Source of the DNA: Ascarosepion bandense
Taxonomy: Eukaryota; Mollusca; Cephalopoda; Sepiida; Sepiidae
Length of the DNA: 64,000 nucleotides
Direction of reading: 5' to 3'
Assembly: GCA_037127315.1 (NCBI GenBank)
Contig: JBBBDQ010001028.1
Span: 3,422,501-3,486,500, forward strand
Of this stretch, positions 1-11,319 are shown one piece after another. The notes beneath the pieces are model-generated. The model made no database searches, had not been told where the DNA came from, and saw nothing but the letters and a program-made list of their open reading frames with translations. Within the stretch, counting starts at the first letter, position 1. Each line of letters opens with the position of its first letter. The position numbers were made by a program, and so were the translations under genes.

Positions 1-165
1 TGCGTATGATTTCATATATCTATTCTCAATTTAATTCCGGTTTAAAAATATTTCCACTATAACCTTTTTTTTTTCAAAATAATTTGAGTGTGATTAACAT
101 TTATTTATTCATCAATGGTCTAAATGAGACAATTGTAAAAAAAAACTCTTTACATCGCTGAAATA
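1..165 (-). repeat. Dispersed repeat, related to the one at 30.9 kb
   Basis: Read on the minus strand, positions 1-60 match 30912-30970 closely; both contain TTTAAACCGGAA followed by AATTGAGAATAGATA. The rest is AT-rich with no coding signal. Family unknown. The copy runs off the window edge. Confidence 0.5.
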
Positions 166-166
166 A

Positions 167-395
167 ATTCTGGATTTATAACCGTTTAATTATGTGTTGA
201 GTTTTCTTTGATCTGGATAATATTCATTAAGTTTTCTATTTCTATCTAATTGATAATATATATTAATTAGATATGATCTTCTGGATTATCCTCGCCATCT
301 ATATATATATTATCAATTAGATAGAAATAGAAAACTTAATGAATATTATCCAGATCAAAGAAAACTCAACACATAATTAAACGGTTATAAATCCA

Positions 396-399
<4 letters not shown>
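167..399. repeat. Perfect 97-bp inverted repeat (foldback)
   Basis: Positions 167-263 and 303-399 are exact reverse complements, separated by a 39-bp spacer. The arm contains AACCGTTTAATTATGTGTTG, and a diverged single copy of the same sequence lies near 31935-32000. The right arm runs straight into the (TA)n array. A perfect hairpin suggests a recent template-switch or foldback event, or an assembly artefact. Confidence 0.9.

Positions 400-446
<47 letters not shown>
400..446. repeat. (TA)n microsatellite
   Basis: Uninterrupted TA dinucleotides between the foldback and a SINE-like element. Confidence 0.95.
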
Positions 447-448
<2 letters not shown>

Positions 449-712
449 CATCCGCAGACAGATCTGTTTCGCCGTATCACAGCACATCAGTACGGTTAGA
501 CTCCGATTGCTTTTTTACCCAGGATTGAAACCCGACCGAAATGGCGTCAGTCGGCGACTCTACCTCTGGGCTATGGGCGTTTGATGGAAGTAGGCAGACT
601 TTTTAGCGCATATCATTATACGCACCCAATAGCTAGGGCGCTCTAATTCATTTCACTGAATGAGCGATGCATACATGCCAGAATAGCTACTGTTTATCAA
701 AGTCTACTATTT
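446..712 (-). mobile_element. tRNA-derived SINE-like element, family B
   Basis: On the minus strand the segment at about 520-580 carries a pol III promoter-like layout: an A-box-like CCCAGAGGTAGAGT, then a B-box-like GGGTTTCAATCC (consensus GGTTCGANTCC). Related fragments lie at 748-806, 52602-52698 and 63626-63690, so it is a dispersed family. The tRNA of origin was not determined. It is not a folded intact tRNA gene. Confidence 0.6.
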
Positions 713-747
713 TTCCAGACTTCTCAATCAGGGTGTGAGAGCGTAAA

Positions 748-806
748 ATATTGTCATCCGCAGACAGATCTGTTTCGCCGTATCACAGCTCATCAGTACG
801 GTTATA
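748..806 (-). repeat. Second copy of the SINE-B terminal segment
   Basis: Nearly identical to 444-500 (ATTGTCATCCGCAGACAGAT onward, one clear A/T difference in CACAGCWCATCAG). It repeats the outer end of the SINE-B element 300 bp downstream and then runs into a short TA tract. Confidence 0.8.
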
Positions 807-929
807 TATATACTGTTAGAATATGGAATTTTTATATTAAGAAGTGAAATATTTTTATATCTAATTTATCTGTATCTTCAAAATATCTGGAAATATTGTG
901 ATTTTCAGTTATCTAGTACTTATATGGAT

Positions 930-1090
930 CCGTAAGTGGTGCAATAGTTTATGGCTCCTAACAAAACTCGGCTAGTCGAGTTCGAATTTCATTCACTTTT
1001 GTGAAAATACCATTAGGAAAGGTATGAATACATCTCTTCTGGCATATTGAGCTTTTCAGCCTTGGTTAGCAACCTGTTTAGTACAATAGA
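930..1090 (+). mobile_element. tRNA-derived SINE, family A, 5' part
   Basis: A tRNA-like head (GTGGTGCAATAG at about 937, B-box-like GAGTTCGAATTTC) is followed by the family-A body segment AGGAAAGGTATGAAT. It matches the SINEs at 10.5, 14.8, 27.0, 44.3, 50.1 and 57.9 kb. It is diverged and lacks the 3' hairpin. Confidence 0.7.
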
Positions 1091-1394
1091 AACTCCAAGC
1101 CCGAGTAGATGGAGGTGGGTAGAAGCACATGGTAATCTAGGGAAAGGGAAATCCCGAAAGTAAACCAATACTTCCTCAGTGTACAGAAGTTAAGCGTGGA
1201 GCCAACGATCCCTCCCCGTAAAACAAATCGGTTGCAGAAACCTCGGTAAGAAGATGACATAGCACCAATAAATAATTATGAGAATTTATGTCAGAATTTG
1301 GTAGATGTGAAACTATCTTTTTATGTCATTATATTTGAACCAGTATACTCATCTGTACGGTTCAGCAGTTTTATTCCCCAGCCTTCTTTCTCAA

Positions 1395-1514
1395 AGACAA
1401 GCATTACTAAAAGTAAGAGCTACAAAGAACCAGAAATTGTATAGAATCATGATCCTCCCCGTCCTGATGGGACGAGGCACAAAGAAGAAGAAGAAAAAGA
1501 AGAAGAAGAAGAAA
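1395..1514 (+). mobile_element. LINE 3' end with (GAA)n tail
   Basis: A short reading frame ends LPVLMGRGT and is followed directly by an AGA/GAA tail (about 1483-1512). The second copy at 3640-3822 has the same design: a last codon group HGT, a stop, then (AGA)n. Only the extreme C-terminus of the LINE ORF survives, so the clade cannot be assigned. Confidence 0.5.
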
Positions 1515-1893
1515 TGTGTTATTATTAATGTACAAGTCTACAAACCTATACGTGTATTTAATTATATAATCCCAAACAAATTTCTATCGTTATGCGGCAC
1601 CCAGCAATGAATCCATTTTCTTTGTGGTCGTTCATTTCTTTCTTCATTTTGCCAATTTCGCTCTGTACTAGACTGATGAATGCAGAATTTCACATCGAAT
1701 GGCATGGCCATAACTATTATCTCTCCAGGTACCTCACTTCTTTGCGTCATGCAAGTCATATGAAGACAATTTATTACTTGCTTTGTAAGCTCATCTCAAC
1801 GGCTTCATTAAAATGTACAAAATGGCCACCGTTAGTTTCGCTTTGCTAAATTTCGTTTCCCTTCTCTTTTTTTAACTTAATGAATAGCCACAG

Positions 1894-1951
1894 ACGAGAA
1901 AGATTCGCATATTTACGAAGAGTTTGAAAAGCTTGCTGCTTTTCTTGAAAA
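1894..1951 (+). CDS. Candidate internal exon of an unidentified host gene
   Basis: The 58-bp segment is preceded by a pyrimidine-rich tract, a branch-point-like TTAACTTAAT and an acceptor ending CCACAG, and followed by the donor GTATGT. One frame (two leading bases, then GAG) is open and reads EKDSHIYEEFEKLAAFLE, charged and helix-like, unlike the repeat-derived frames nearby. Two bases (AA) remain at the 3' side. The candidate exon at 53793 begins with one base (G), so a direct splice would give a Lys codon and keep the frame. I do not recognise the protein. Short length and lack of homology evidence limit confidence. Confidence 0.5.
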
Positions 1952-2094
1952 GTATGTAAATTTATTACTTTCTGTTAAAGAAACAACAGAATTTCTGATT
2001 TCCCTGTGGTTTTCAACTTTGTTTGCTGAAAAATAGATTAAATGTAACATGTGTGTCATGGTTTGTATATTTGTGTAAATTGCTTTATAGGTTT

Positions 2095-2345
2095 TGTTTT
2101 TGTGTGTATGGCTGAGTGTTTGTGTGTGAAGGTATGTCTGTGTGTGTGACCGTGTTTTTGTGTATAAGTAGCTGTTTGTGTGTGTGTCTTTGTTTCTTTC
2201 TGCCTGTGCGGCTCTCTGTAGGTAACTGTATTGATATTTTTGTATATGTTTGCGTGTGTGTGACTGTGTCCGTGTGGTTTGTGTTTGTGTGATTGTGTGT
2301 GTGTCTGTGTTTGTATGTGGTGTGTGAATTTATGTGGGCAGCTTT

Positions 2346-2391
<46 letters not shown>
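2095..2391. repeat. GT-rich tract ending in (TA)n
   Basis: About 240 bp of imperfect TG/TTTG repeats followed by (TA)n at 2348-2391. Frames through it encode only low-complexity His/Thr and Tyr/Ile runs. Confidence 0.9.
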
Positions 2392-2393
<2 letters not shown>

Positions 2394-3057
2394 TTGTGTG
2401 TGTTTCATTCTTTTTGTCGTAATGGTTGCTGGTATCATCCCTTAAAATTATTCGAATGAAATAAATCAATTCCGTTTGGCGATTCTGAAAACGTTGAAAA
2501 TCAGAAAAACCTAGAGCAAAATATGTTTGCAACCATAAATTTCCGTCTCAGTCATTGCCTATAGTAAATCATTAATTTTTTGCGAGTATTTATTTGAATT
2601 CGATTCAAAATTTATACAGTCTACGTAAATAATGCTCTATACAAGAGGATTTTCAGTCAGTTACTCACGCCTTCTCGCAAGACTGAGTTTCTTTACAATT
2701 GTCTCATTTCGATTTTGTTCGGAATTATATCACGTTGTACATGAAGAAAAATGAATTTTAAGTAAAACTTATTTATTCAATTTTATTCATTCGTTTATAA
2801 AACTGATTTTTCTTAAAATGGCCTACGAAAATCTGTAAGATATACAATGCGTACTTTGTATATTTTAATGTAAATTCATAAAAAATTTGGAAACTTACGA
2901 AAATTTTGGAAACTACATTTCTATATCAAAATCTATAAGTTAAACGAAAACATTCACTCTCATGAGAAATAGCAATGTAGTAGAGATCCCAGAATTTTTT
3001 GTCACATGTATTGAAAACTGACTTTTCAATATTACTTATTGAAAAAAATAATTACCA

Positions 3058-3060
<3 letters not shown>

Positions 3061-3110
<50 letters not shown>
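3061..3110. repeat. (CTAT)n microsatellite
   Basis: About twelve tandem CTAT tetranucleotides. Confidence 0.95.
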
Positions 3111-3478
3111 GTTGTGGATTCTTGCTTAGAAAACTACACAATATAATAATAACACAAAGATATGAGAAGAAAAATGTAAGTATATTGAACAAAAGATATA
3201 CAACCTCTACACGGTTAGTAGATTCAGGAATAGTGGTTAGTAGGAGTCAAATATATACAAAGAAGTAAGTTCGGGTAACAAGTCTATATTCTTGCTGACC
3301 AACGAGCGGCGGTTCAACTGCTCTGACAAGCACTACAATTCTAACAACAACTCTCTAATACACTACATACACCCTACAGACACCCCTTTCTCTGTAGGCA
3401 GGATTATAAGTACACCTTGGACGAATCCATTGAGTGTGTAAAAAGAGGCGCTCTCCAACACTATCTATCCTGAGTCTA

Positions 3479-3486
3479 TTCACACA

Positions 3487-3548
<62 letters not shown>
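3479..3548. repeat. (CA)n(TA)n compound microsatellite
   Basis: CA repeat with a few interruptions running into TA repeat. The 3120-3478 stretch before it holds no recognised feature. Confidence 0.9.
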
Positions 3549-3553
<5 letters not shown>

Positions 3554-3639
3554 GATTGCTACATCCATTAAAGACGTGGATGTTTATGAAAATCTTTTCT
3601 TTTCATATCCATTAACTGCGCATTTGCCATATTGTTTTT

Positions 3640-3822
3640 TTTGGGAAAGATAGTGGAATGTTTTCCTGTTGCTTTCATAAACCGATTGCGTACTAAGGCT
3701 ACTGAGTTAAGAGCTGCTAGGGATAGGGAGATGTTGAATGTCATGATCGCCTACGTTCTAAAGGAACACGGGACATAGAAGAAGAAGAAGAAGAAGAAGA
3801 AGAAGAAGAAGAAGAAGAAAAA
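3640..3822 (+). mobile_element. LINE 3' end with (AGA)n tail
   Basis: The frame RLRTKATELRAARDREMLN continues to LKEHGT, a stop, then (GAA)n at 3777-3820. The Arg-rich ARDRE...HGT ending is typical of the last residues of some non-LTR reverse transcriptase ORFs. It is 5' truncated, keeping about 40 codons. Confidence 0.6.
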
Positions 3823-5520
3823 TCCCAAATTATAAATTGATAGCCTTTGTCATCTAGAAATACATATACTATAACACGCAACATTCCAAGATAGTATATT
3901 CTTATTTTTACTACCGATTACCGTTGCATGATAGTTTGAAAATTCGATTTCTTAAAACAGTGATGTAAATGTTCAGTAGGCACTTCTTTATTGTGATACT
4001 ATAATACTGTCTACGACACGAGCAAATGTTTGCATTCTGTTGTAATTTTGTCTGTTCCATTGTTTATTGAATCTGTTTGCTTTTAGCGCAGAATACTATT
4101 CTGTCTTAACACAGGTGTTGGTGTATTGTTCACGTAACAATTTTCGATCAAGACAAGTGTTTTCAACATTCAATTCTGAATAATTCTAGAAAACACTTTC
4201 ACTCTAACAGAAATCCTGTGCTCTTGTATGCAATCCTTGATTCATTTGAAAAACATGGATCGACTTTTATGCACGATTTAAAGGCGATTTCTTTTTTTTC
4301 TTTTTTCAAAAAGGATATGCGACTGCGCTCTAATTTTACACGAATACGTATGTTAATTCTAATATGGCAATCTAATTGTTTGTTCAATAAAGAGTAAGTA
4401 ATTGTTTCATCACTGAACATAAGTTGTGTATAAAACCACTAAGGAAGAAGATAGATCTGTCAAAGAAACTGAGATTTAAATTTTCTTATATTTTTTCAAT
4501 TCTTTACCCATCTTATATGAATCCATCTCCCTGTCTATTGGTTAAATACTAAGTCTTGTATCTGGACAAAACATTGTTATTCGAAAAAATTCTTAACGCA
4601 TATTCACTTGCAAAAAAAGAATTATACTTAAAATCCAAAGTATGTTTCGGCATTAAATAACTAACAAAGGGTTGGTAAGTTGTTAAAAAACAGATTTTAG
4701 AACAAAGAAAGAAATCGATTGTATTTTATTGATTGCTATGTCAAACGAGAATTTATTATTTTGATTATTGCAGTTTTATTATTACAATTTAAAATAATTA
4801 AATACTATATTATGTACAAGCTGCTTTTGTGTACCTTGAGTTTTCATGTCAGTTTTATTGGGAACTAGTAAAACACTTTTAACGGCATTTCCCATTGAGC
4901 TTCATGGAGCTGGCTAGAAGCATATTTTTACGTTGATACGTAAAAGAACTTATACGACATTCTCGTTACCTCAGAAAGAGGACACGTATTTCTTCGCTGG
5001 AATCTGTCAACATGTTACATGTGAATATTGACAATTTCATTAAGTTTGGAAATAATTAGTGCTTTTAGAAATTAAGTCAAGCAAAATAAAACTTCAATGA
5101 AATAACTGTTGTATTTACTGATTATGCCTATATAGGAATGAAGTCATTAAAATGTCTACATTTTATTTTCACTAATTAATTTTTAACATTCTCTCAAGAA
5201 ATGATATTTTGTAGATGTGTATGTATATATGTATGCAAGTATCTATCTACGTATGTATATATATGTGAGTGTGTGCATGTGTATGTGTGAGTGTATACAT
5301 GTTTTTGCGTGTATATGTATTTGTGTATGTGAAAACGGGGACAGTGAAAACGGGGGCTGAGAAAAATGGCATAGCTTATATATCTATATATTTCATAATA
5401 TCCAGTATATACAAACTTAATTAAGCAAATTATTTTCCTAGTTGTTCCATACAGTTAACAAAGAATTGCACCTAACATCTAATAAAATAATATAACACAC
5501 GCACACACATATGTACATAT
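3823..5520. other. AT-rich non-coding stretch
   Basis: No open frame with coding character, no recognised repeat and no splice-bounded exon seen. A TG/TA-rich patch lies at about 5215-5330. Confidence 0.6.
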
Positions 5521-5527
5521 ATACACA

Positions 5528-6387
5528 GGTGTAATGGTAAATTGCCACCATTTTTCATTTCGTACGTTGTTTATTATTTTGTCGACTGCACAGTATTTTG
5601 CTTAAAATGGCTTTGACAAAGGGGATTGAGAAACATCACATTTCTTTGAACATCGTGGGTTGGCGCTACAGAATCACTAACAATGAACTGTAGCAAATAA
5701 CAAAAGCCACATCACTTAAGGACTTTCAACAGCTGCAACAATTAAATGACATCATCAAGATATTAACTTTCCACACCACATCAAATAGAAAGTTAGGAAG
5801 AAAATCTCCATCAATACTGGAAAGGGTGATAATGGCTGCTCGAATGAAGAAAGTTAATGTTTTATAACTTTCAATCGAAAGCAGTATTGGCTGCTCGGTC
5901 GATGAATGTCAAATATTTTCTTGCAAGAAAACTGCTATGTTTCCATTAATATTACTATTTGATGTCACGACATTATTCTTTGACTTCCTAATCTATATAC
6001 ATTACCGGCCATATTTATTAGGTTATCACAGTGTTTTAAAAACATGATGTATTTAATACTATTTGTTAGAATTTATTGCCAAAGAGATAATTGTAAATGA
6101 AAATAGAATGGTTCTTTTGTTAATACTGCACAATAACATGTACATCAAATGAATTTATAAATGTTTAATAATTACCTATATTGCAGTTTCATCAATGAAA
6201 GCATGAAGAACTTCGGATGAGTTCGTCATTGTTTCCTTGCCTTGTAAAATTTTGCAAAGTAATAATAACAACGAACCATTTTATTTTCATTTAGAATTAT
6301 CCACTTGGCAATAAATACTACAAAAATAGTATGAAATGAATCATTTGTTTTTAAAAAATTGGGGTGGCCTAATAATTATGGCCAATA

Positions 6388-6391
<4 letters not shown>
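5528..6391 (+). mobile_element. Eroded Tc1-like DNA transposon
   Basis: Ends resemble each other in inverted orientation: the left TGTAATGGTAAATTGCCACC and the reverse complement of the right GGTGGCCTAATAATTATGGC, both next to TA. Inside, a frame from about 5609 reads MALTKGIEKHHISLNIVGW, then stop-interrupted text including GRKSPSILERVIMAARMKK, in the position of a Tc1 HTH and GRPR-type linker. A related piece lies at 61920-62300. No catalytic domain is left. Confidence 0.5.

Positions 6392-6433
<42 letters not shown>
6388..6433. repeat. (TA)n microsatellite
   Basis: TA array directly at the right end of the Tc1-like remnant; TA is the target of this superfamily. Confidence 0.95.
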
Positions 6434-6439
<6 letters not shown>

Positions 6440-6441
<2 letters not shown>

Positions 6442-7004
6442 ATATTAGTGTGTGTGTGTGTGTATTGTTACGAAGGCATGTTTAATTATTATATGTATCT
6501 ACATGTATCTAGTTCGGGATTTCAAACCTTACTGTGACCTTTTACCAGACAAAGCTAAGATTAGTAAACATCACATATAACTGGCGCTTGCCGTAGCACA
6601 ATTCTTAGTAAGCTAGGTTCACAAACAATATGTTTCCAATCTAATTCTAATGGATAAAGTTAGAAGGTCAAGTTGAGATAGGATCAAGGATAAGGATCGA
6701 AGAGATAATCTCATAAAAACTTGGCTTCGGATTTGAAGCAGAGACATCGGAAACTGGCGTTGTTGTTTTCAATCATTTTTCGTCAAGCGATTCGCTTGTG
6801 ACAATTTAAAAATTATTTGTGAATGCCGACCAGAATACGGACATTTAAAAAGTGAATAAAATAAAGCAGTTACCATCTATAATCCCAGATTTTATTCGAT
6901 TTCAGTTACTCTTTGATAATGATAAAGGCAAAATATGAAATAAAGAAAGCGCTAGATCCAAATCGTTCCGACAGATTTAACGCATTAATTAATGTAAAAC
7001 ATAA

Positions 7005-7078
<74 letters not shown>

Positions 7079-9065
7079 ACATTATTGTCTTACGAATGTC
7101 TTTTCAATAAATAATGAATTTTGCAAGAAATCTTTCAAAATTCTGTATTAAATTCATTCATTTAGATTATATTGTTACTGATTGCAAACTATATTTACTA
7201 ATCATAAATAGTAAAGCTTAATACCAGTCATCGAACACCAAAATATTTTAAAGAATTTTGAACTTTTTTATGAACGTGCCTATTTGTTTTGTATGGGCAA
7301 CCATGCAGGTCATTTTCAGAAAATAAGAGTGATGACTACAGTAGATTTAAATCAAAATTTCTAAAACAATATAATGTACAATATGTTACAACATTTGTAA
7401 GATTAATAAATATTTAAAATTATATAAAATCGGTGATTATGTAATTTTATAAAGTTATTTTTGACAGATAAAGTCTCCATAAAGCAACAATAAACCTGTC
7501 ATCATCTTGAAATCACTTGTGATCACTCGTCAAACACAGAAACGTCCACTATCTGTCTAAAATGCAGCTACTGTTTGGTTTACAAATGAATTCCTTTGTT
7601 AATTTAACTTAAAGTAAATAATATTTGCTTTAAATCAGATTAATTCTATTTTAAAGCGACTAATATTGATCAAATAATGTTTCAGAAAATTATATTTTTT
7701 CTAGAGAGATTTTTAATAAAGAGAATTACATTGCAATGAAAGACAACTATTTAGAAAAAAGTATCTATTCTAACCAATATAATTTATGTTTGAAATACAA
7801 AAGCGTATTTTGCTTACTGAAAATAATACATGTAATTTTTTAGTTTTTAATTAAAGCTAAACTGAAAGCTATACGAAAACCTTTTCATTTTTAAAAACTC
7901 ATTTTAAGCCTTATGTATCGCGAATCAGTGGATGTATCTTTGTTATATTTATTCATACAGAAATAGTAAAGGTTAAGTAAACGAAACATAAATATGCATT
8001 CCTTTAATCCAACAAATATTAATTAAGATTTCATGCCAACTACACATTCACATATATGTACAATATACAGTCTATATACTAGATTTATAAATAATGAATT
8101 CATTATTTAGTTTTCAGTTTTGAGATTGTATTTGCTTCGACCTTCAAGCAATGCCCATATTTTAGATTCTGATACAAAAAATTGGAAAAAGTAAATTCGT
8201 TTTCCTTACTTTCAGGTCGTTGCGAATCCTCCTCTATTCTTTAAGACTATAATAGGAAATTCTTATGCATCTAGTTACGAAACCTAGATTAAGCTTTGTC
8301 TGCTTCTACTGTCGCATTGCATCAGGATAAAGACACATGTTGTGGATGCCTTGAACTGGGAACTCTAAGCAGATCATTTTTCAAGTGAATATGAAGCCAG
8401 CTTAGAAACAAATGCCTGTTACTTTCTCAATTTCTCAATAAAGAAAATTCTAGCTTATAAGGAGTGACAGATAAGAAAGGGAATATAACTATTATGACAG
8501 GATTTCAATAACCTTACGATTCCCCTGCCTAACAATGCGATACTGGGGCGCGTCGTACCTCATTTTATTGAAAATATTGCACAGTATTTGCGACAGAAAC
8601 AAAGCGAAAACAAAATTCATAATCGGATTAATTTTAACATAACTTATTTCAAAGCCAGATTTTTTTCTTGGTATTGCTTTTTTGTCTGTATAGTAAGCAT
8701 GAATATTTTGAAATAAGTTCATTAAACAAAATCATACAATTTCCACAATTATTGCCAATTTTGTTCATGGATTTTACTGTCGAATTTGCAGATGACACAA
8801 TTCACTTTAGAGTATAAAATAATTAAACACTTCTTGGATTCAAGGACCGATTTTAAATTGAAATCGAACATAAGACATCACTGCAGACAAGGATTTTAAT
8901 TAATTGGCTTTAACTAATTTAGGCAAAACTTATTTGACAATTAAAATTTCCCTATTAAAATTGCTCTTTGCAAACAGTATTAAGTCTCTTATTAATTGCA
9001 ATGTATTATCCATTTTCCGTAATATATTACATTCCACTGAAAATTAATCAGAATTAATTACATTA
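6440..9065. other. AT-rich non-coding stretch with one (TA)n
   Basis: Contains a long (TA)n at 7007-7074. Otherwise no coding frame, exon-like segment or recognised transposon. The small frames at 6.9 and 8.5 kb show no family features. Confidence 0.6.
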
Positions 9066-9069
9066 TGGT

Positions 9070-9690
9070 CCTGTTGAAATTATTTCGAGTATTGCAAGAC
9101 GGCTCTCGGGTCTTTAGTTAGCAACCGGCATAGGAGAAGGAAATCTCTGAATTCCAGACTGTAGAGAAGCAGCAAGAAATCCTTTTACAGTCTTTACCAA
9201 AGAAATATAGCAATATAAATGACAGTTGCAAAGGTGAAGAGAAAGGAAAGGATATAAGGGGTGGTGAAAGAACTAGAATCAAGTGGTTAATAGATGAGTA
9301 TTGACATTGCATTTAAATTCCTGGAGGTTGTAGCCGTCAGGAAAGCAAGAATATGGAAGCGAGTTCCACAGGCGGGAAGTGCGAGAGAAGAAGCTACTGT
9401 GCATGGGTGGGACCCAGTTACCAATCTGGTTGCACGAGTAAACACCTGTTGCAAAGGCACCAGTGACTTTTGGAGCAGAAACCATGAAACAGACAAAGGG
9501 AGAAGTGGCTGTAGTGGCTGTAGTCGAGTCGCCGATCAAATTGGTAGAAGGCTGATAGGGCGATAATTGGATGGGTCCGAGGGTTCACCACAGTTCTTAA
9601 ATACAGAGACGACTGAAGAGAACTTCCAACATGCAGGAAAACAGGAATATATAACGAAATACATAAATAAAATATTAATTGTATTGTCAC
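9070..9690 (-). pseudogene. CR1-like LINE reverse transcriptase, C-terminal end
   Basis: On the minus strand a frame running to a stop at 9279 contains SSFFSRTSRLWNSLPYSCFP followed by NLQEFKCNVNTHLL. This RTSRLWNSLP...CFP...F+..VN signature is the usual C-terminus of CR1/Jockey-type non-LTR ORF2 proteins. Upstream, about 9420-9690, related text appears in a shifted frame, so the copy is frameshifted. The 9070-9278 part would be its 3' UTR. The reverse transcriptase core is absent. It is a dead 5'-truncated insertion, one of several in the window (20.5, 21.8, 47.0 and 48.4 kb). Confidence 0.75.
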
Positions 9691-9879
9691 ACTAACGTTT
9701 CCATAAGTAATTAAAATTAATTATTGTATCAAAATAATTATAATAAAACAATGATAACAATTATCATTATCATTAATTCACTTATTCTAAATCAATGATA
9801 ATCAACCTCACTTTTCTCCTCTACGCACACAAACATGTGATATTCTAACTATTGGACAAAGAGTTTACACGGACAGGTC

Positions 9880-10072
9880 TATGCTTAGCCGGCTTCAAAT
9901 GTTTGTGCCTAGTATATGCTCTAATTCCTTAAGTTTTCATATCTTTCAGTGATGTTCAATATCCATTATTTCAACCTCATCCCACAGGGGGCGGTGACTT
10001 CCCGTTTCCCTCCACATATGGCCAACCACGCCTGATTTTTCTATTTCCCCTTGTGTTACGGCTTTACAGTGT
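9880..10072 (-). pseudogene. PLE GIY-YIG endonuclease fragment (family 2)
   Basis: The minus strand matches the C-terminal half of the GIY-YIG ORF at 37094-37400: the block giving VGHMWREKGSHRPLWDEVEI has a counterpart there in GVADHIGGRKGITDPM and following codons. The same block recurs at 12985-13175. The element's terminal-repeat sequence follows at 10083-10205 in the expected relative orientation. Frames are broken. Confidence 0.65.
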
Positions 10073-10082
10073 TTCTGTAGTC

Positions 10083-10205
10083 TTATTTGGTGAATGAAAT
10101 AAAGGTTCAGTTCGAAATTTCAAACCTCCTGATAAAGGCTGGAACGCACAACAGCCAAAACGTCATAAATGTGGCAACAAAATGAGGACAAGTGTCAAAA
10201 AATTA
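10083..10205 (-). repeat. PLE family-2 terminal repeat copy
   Basis: Resembles 37735-37860 (and inverted 36640-36730): GTTCAGTTCGAAATTTCAAA, a CTGATAA-AGGCTG...CAGCC-AAAACG block, then GTGGCAACAAAATGAGGACA. The middle block looks like a decayed hammerhead core (two G to A changes). Confidence 0.6.
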
Positions 10206-10532
10206 CAATATCTTATTTTAGAAATATAGACAGATAATTTATTCTATTCTTTGAATTTCCGTATCAGCTTTTCCGTCGTCCTTTACTATACAGATAGTTA
10301 AATGAAATTTTCCCATCAACTTAGTTTCAACGCCCCCGATATGTAACAGCTTACTTAGACTGTCTCTTTTACTGATAAGCATACATTGTTTCTTCTTACA
10401 TTTAACAATTAGTCATTTCTTCTTGTTCTCCTCGATCTAATAGTTTTGTTAGTTTTTTTTCAGAATCTGCTATTAGCTTAGTGTCGTAACGTATTTTATT
10501 AAAGAGATGTTCAATGATAATTCAGTCAGTTA

Positions 10533-10803
10533 AGTGCCATACGTGATACACACCTGGGCGATCATGTCTCGAAAGAGACATGACTGACTAGGTAGAAGAT
10601 AATCCCGCAGTAGGTTGCCATTGACTTCTGCGGTAGACTGGTTGCAAGCCAAGGGCTATAGAAGCCAATCTGTCTTGTTATTTAGCTCATAACTAGAGGG
10701 AATAGGCGGATTAATACCTTTCCCAAGGGTATTTGCGCGTAAGTAAACGCAAGAAATTCAACTGGAATTCAAAGCCGAGCCGATATCCACTGCACCACAA
10801 CGG
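10533..10803 (-). mobile_element. tRNA-derived SINE, family A, near complete
   Basis: Read on the minus strand: a tRNA-like head (TTGTGGTGCAGTGGATATCG), the body with GTATTAATCCGCC, then a 3' hairpin. On the + strand the hairpin is at 10564-10583, CATGTCTC-GAAA-GAGACATG. It aligns with the copy at 44346-44630, which shares both ends. Confidence 0.8.
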
Positions 10804-11130
10804 ATAATTACTTAAGCCATAAAACATTCTTTAATCAAAATTGTATTACCCGGAGCCTTTTCATTCATATTGAAATTTTGCAACATTAATTTAGATAAGT
10901 GTTTATTTATTCATTTATTTTGTAATTTACTTCCGGTGAATGATTTTAGATGATAATCACCTAAACATGAAACAACTATTGTTCTGTATTTTCAAAGTGT
11001 TTATCATTGCGCTCTATAATTTAAAAAAAAGTTATCAAATTTTATTTTCATGCAACTTTCATTGTGATTAGAGCTGATAAACTTTAATAAAGTAAAGGAA
11101 AAAAGTTCTTTTAATCGCTATGTGTGATGT

Positions 11131-11312
11131 ATCAGGTGTTTGTTTTTATAAAATACTATCATGACAAACATTTTATCAGGTGTTCATTTTTATAAAATAC
11201 TATCCCTGACAAACATTTTTATCAGGTGTTCGTTTTTATAAAATACTATCATGACAAACATTTTTATCAGGTGTTAGTCTTTATAAAATACTATCATGGC
11301 AAACATTTTTTT
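11131..11312. repeat. Minisatellite, four copies of ~45 bp
   Basis: Four tandem units beginning ATCAGGTGTT at 11131, 11175, 11221 and 11266, each with TTTATAAAATACTATC and GACAAACATTT. Copies differ at a few bases. Confidence 0.95.
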
Positions 11313-11319
11313 ATGGATG

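Noticed and set aside
520..580. Possible tRNA gene
   Set aside because: A- and B-box-like sequences exist, but no complete cloverleaf with anticodon stem and acceptor pairing; dispersed copies show a SINE.
1562..1759. 65-codon minus-strand frame (MTCMTQRSEVPGEI...)
   Set aside because: No family recognised and no splice or promoter context; length is within chance.
2056..2532. 158-residue minus-strand frame
   Set aside because: Mostly His/Thr repeat text from a GT-rich tract.
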